A DNA stretch of 54,871 nucleotides from Campylobacterales bacterium. Lineage in GTDB: Bacteria > Campylobacterota > Campylobacteria > Campylobacterales > JALSKU01. Shown here piece by piece: positions 54,723 through 54,871 of this stretch. A model generated the notes under the pieces. It ran no database searches and was not told the origin of the DNA. It saw nothing but the letters and a program-made list of their open reading frames with translations. Where the stretch lies: contig JALUBK010000058.1 in NCBI GenBank assembly GCA_027044945.1, forward strand, positions 1-54,871, read 5' to 3'. The number at the start of each line of letters is the position of its first letter. Position 1 is the stretch's first letter. A program made the position numbers and the translations under genes.

Positions 54723-54871
54723 TTAATCCTCTATTCTAATCATTGCTGGTTTTTCTTTAACAAAATTCAATTTCTCTATCTCTGCTAAAGCTTCTTTAAT
54801 CCTTTTTTCCTGACATTTATGAGTTGAAAATAAAAGTGTAGTTCTTTCTTTATTTTTAGAAGATTTTTGTA
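54723..54871 (-). CDS. hom: Homoserine dehydrogenase, C-terminal fragment
   Basis: The last 48 codons of a gene that extends past the right edge are present, ending LNFVKEKPAMIRIED. The segment TLLFSTHKCQEKRIKEAL matches the end of the C-terminal ACT domain of bacterial homoserine dehydrogenases, including the STHxCxE stretch. The enzyme makes homoserine for threonine and methionine. Catalytic parts are outside the window. Confidence 0.8.
   Translation of the reverse strand, partial: QKSSKNKERTTLLFSTHKCQEKRIKEALAEIEKLNFVKEKPAMIRIED

Noticed and set aside
1-54871. tRNA, rRNA, CRISPR arrays, insertion sequences, prophage or attachment sites
   Set aside because: No tRNA-like cloverleaf, regularly spaced repeats, transposase or integrase motifs, or flanking direct repeats were seen in the intergenic spaces.

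Overview
The window is about 55 kb of very AT-rich, densely packed bacterial chromosome. It reads as a flagellated, chemotactic member of the Campylobacterota (Epsilonproteobacteria). The evidence is the low GC content, frequent TTG/GTG starts, promoters of the extended -10 type (TGnTATAAT) without a clear -35, and gene order. From memory, several blocks are collinear with Campylobacter jejuni: bcp-queH-fabZ-lpxA-clpX-mreB-mreC-carB; tal-serB; cheW-cheA-cheV; greA-lpxB; surE; rplY-pth-lptF/G-lysA-pheA-hisC-fliF-fliG-fliH-dxs; fabH-plsX-rpmF-ndk-ferredoxin-ahpC; and trxB-trxA-yraN-hom. A PilT/PilU ATPase next to rplY points away from Campylobacter itself, but the genus cannot be fixed by eye. 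I saw no rRNA, tRNA, CRISPR array, insertion sequence or prophage. No gene-free stretch exceeds 300 bases; the longest is about 180.

Layout. 1-6.2 kb is the accessory end: the start of a MoxR ATPase, two divergent ion channels (one followed by a separate cyclic-nucleotide-binding protein), a double-Cache sensor with no output domain and an internal 135-bp perfect repeat, a beta-carbonic anhydrase, an ArsB efflux pump and a small cytochrome c. 6.2-11.2 kb holds fabH-plsX-rpmF (lipid synthesis with ribosomal protein L32), ndk, a 2[4Fe-4S] ferredoxin, metK and a 2-Cys peroxiredoxin. 11.2-20 kb is one minus-strand run, lysA-pheA-hisC-fliF-fliG-fliH-dxs, mixing amino acid synthesis, the flagellar basal body and isoprenoid precursor synthesis. 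20-25 kb holds serB-tal-pilT/U-rplY-pth-lptF/G. 25-33 kb holds metF (+) and lpxB-greA-argC-lpxH-cheV-cheA-cheW (-).

At 33.2 kb, lpxB and surE diverge from promoters built into a perfect 24-bp inverted repeat. 33.2-44.6 kb holds surE and a TcdA-like gene (+), facing a long minus-strand run: bcp, queH, fabZ, lpxA, clpX, mreB, mreC, carB, a short YrdC-like protein and a membrane protein. 44.7-48.5 kb is a plus-strand operon: ilvE, an SPFH protein, hisIE and two DUF2393-like membrane proteins. 48.5-52.4 kb is trxA, a cysteine-free membrane-anchored thioredoxin-like protein, trxB, dapB and purF (-). The right end has a FliK-like protein with a free-standing FlhB C-domain (+), then yraN and the tail of homoserine dehydrogenase (-).

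Most of the window is conserved housekeeping in tight operons with ATGA or TAATG junctions and Shine-Dalgarno sites inside the upstream gene. The less ordinary material is the channel/CNB cluster, the Cache repeat protein, the mirror-image lpxB/surE promoter, the cysteine-less thioredoxin-like protein, and the FliK-like/FlhX pair. I found no clear candidate for a wholly new multi-gene system; the channel/CNB cluster and the Cache repeat are the best leads.
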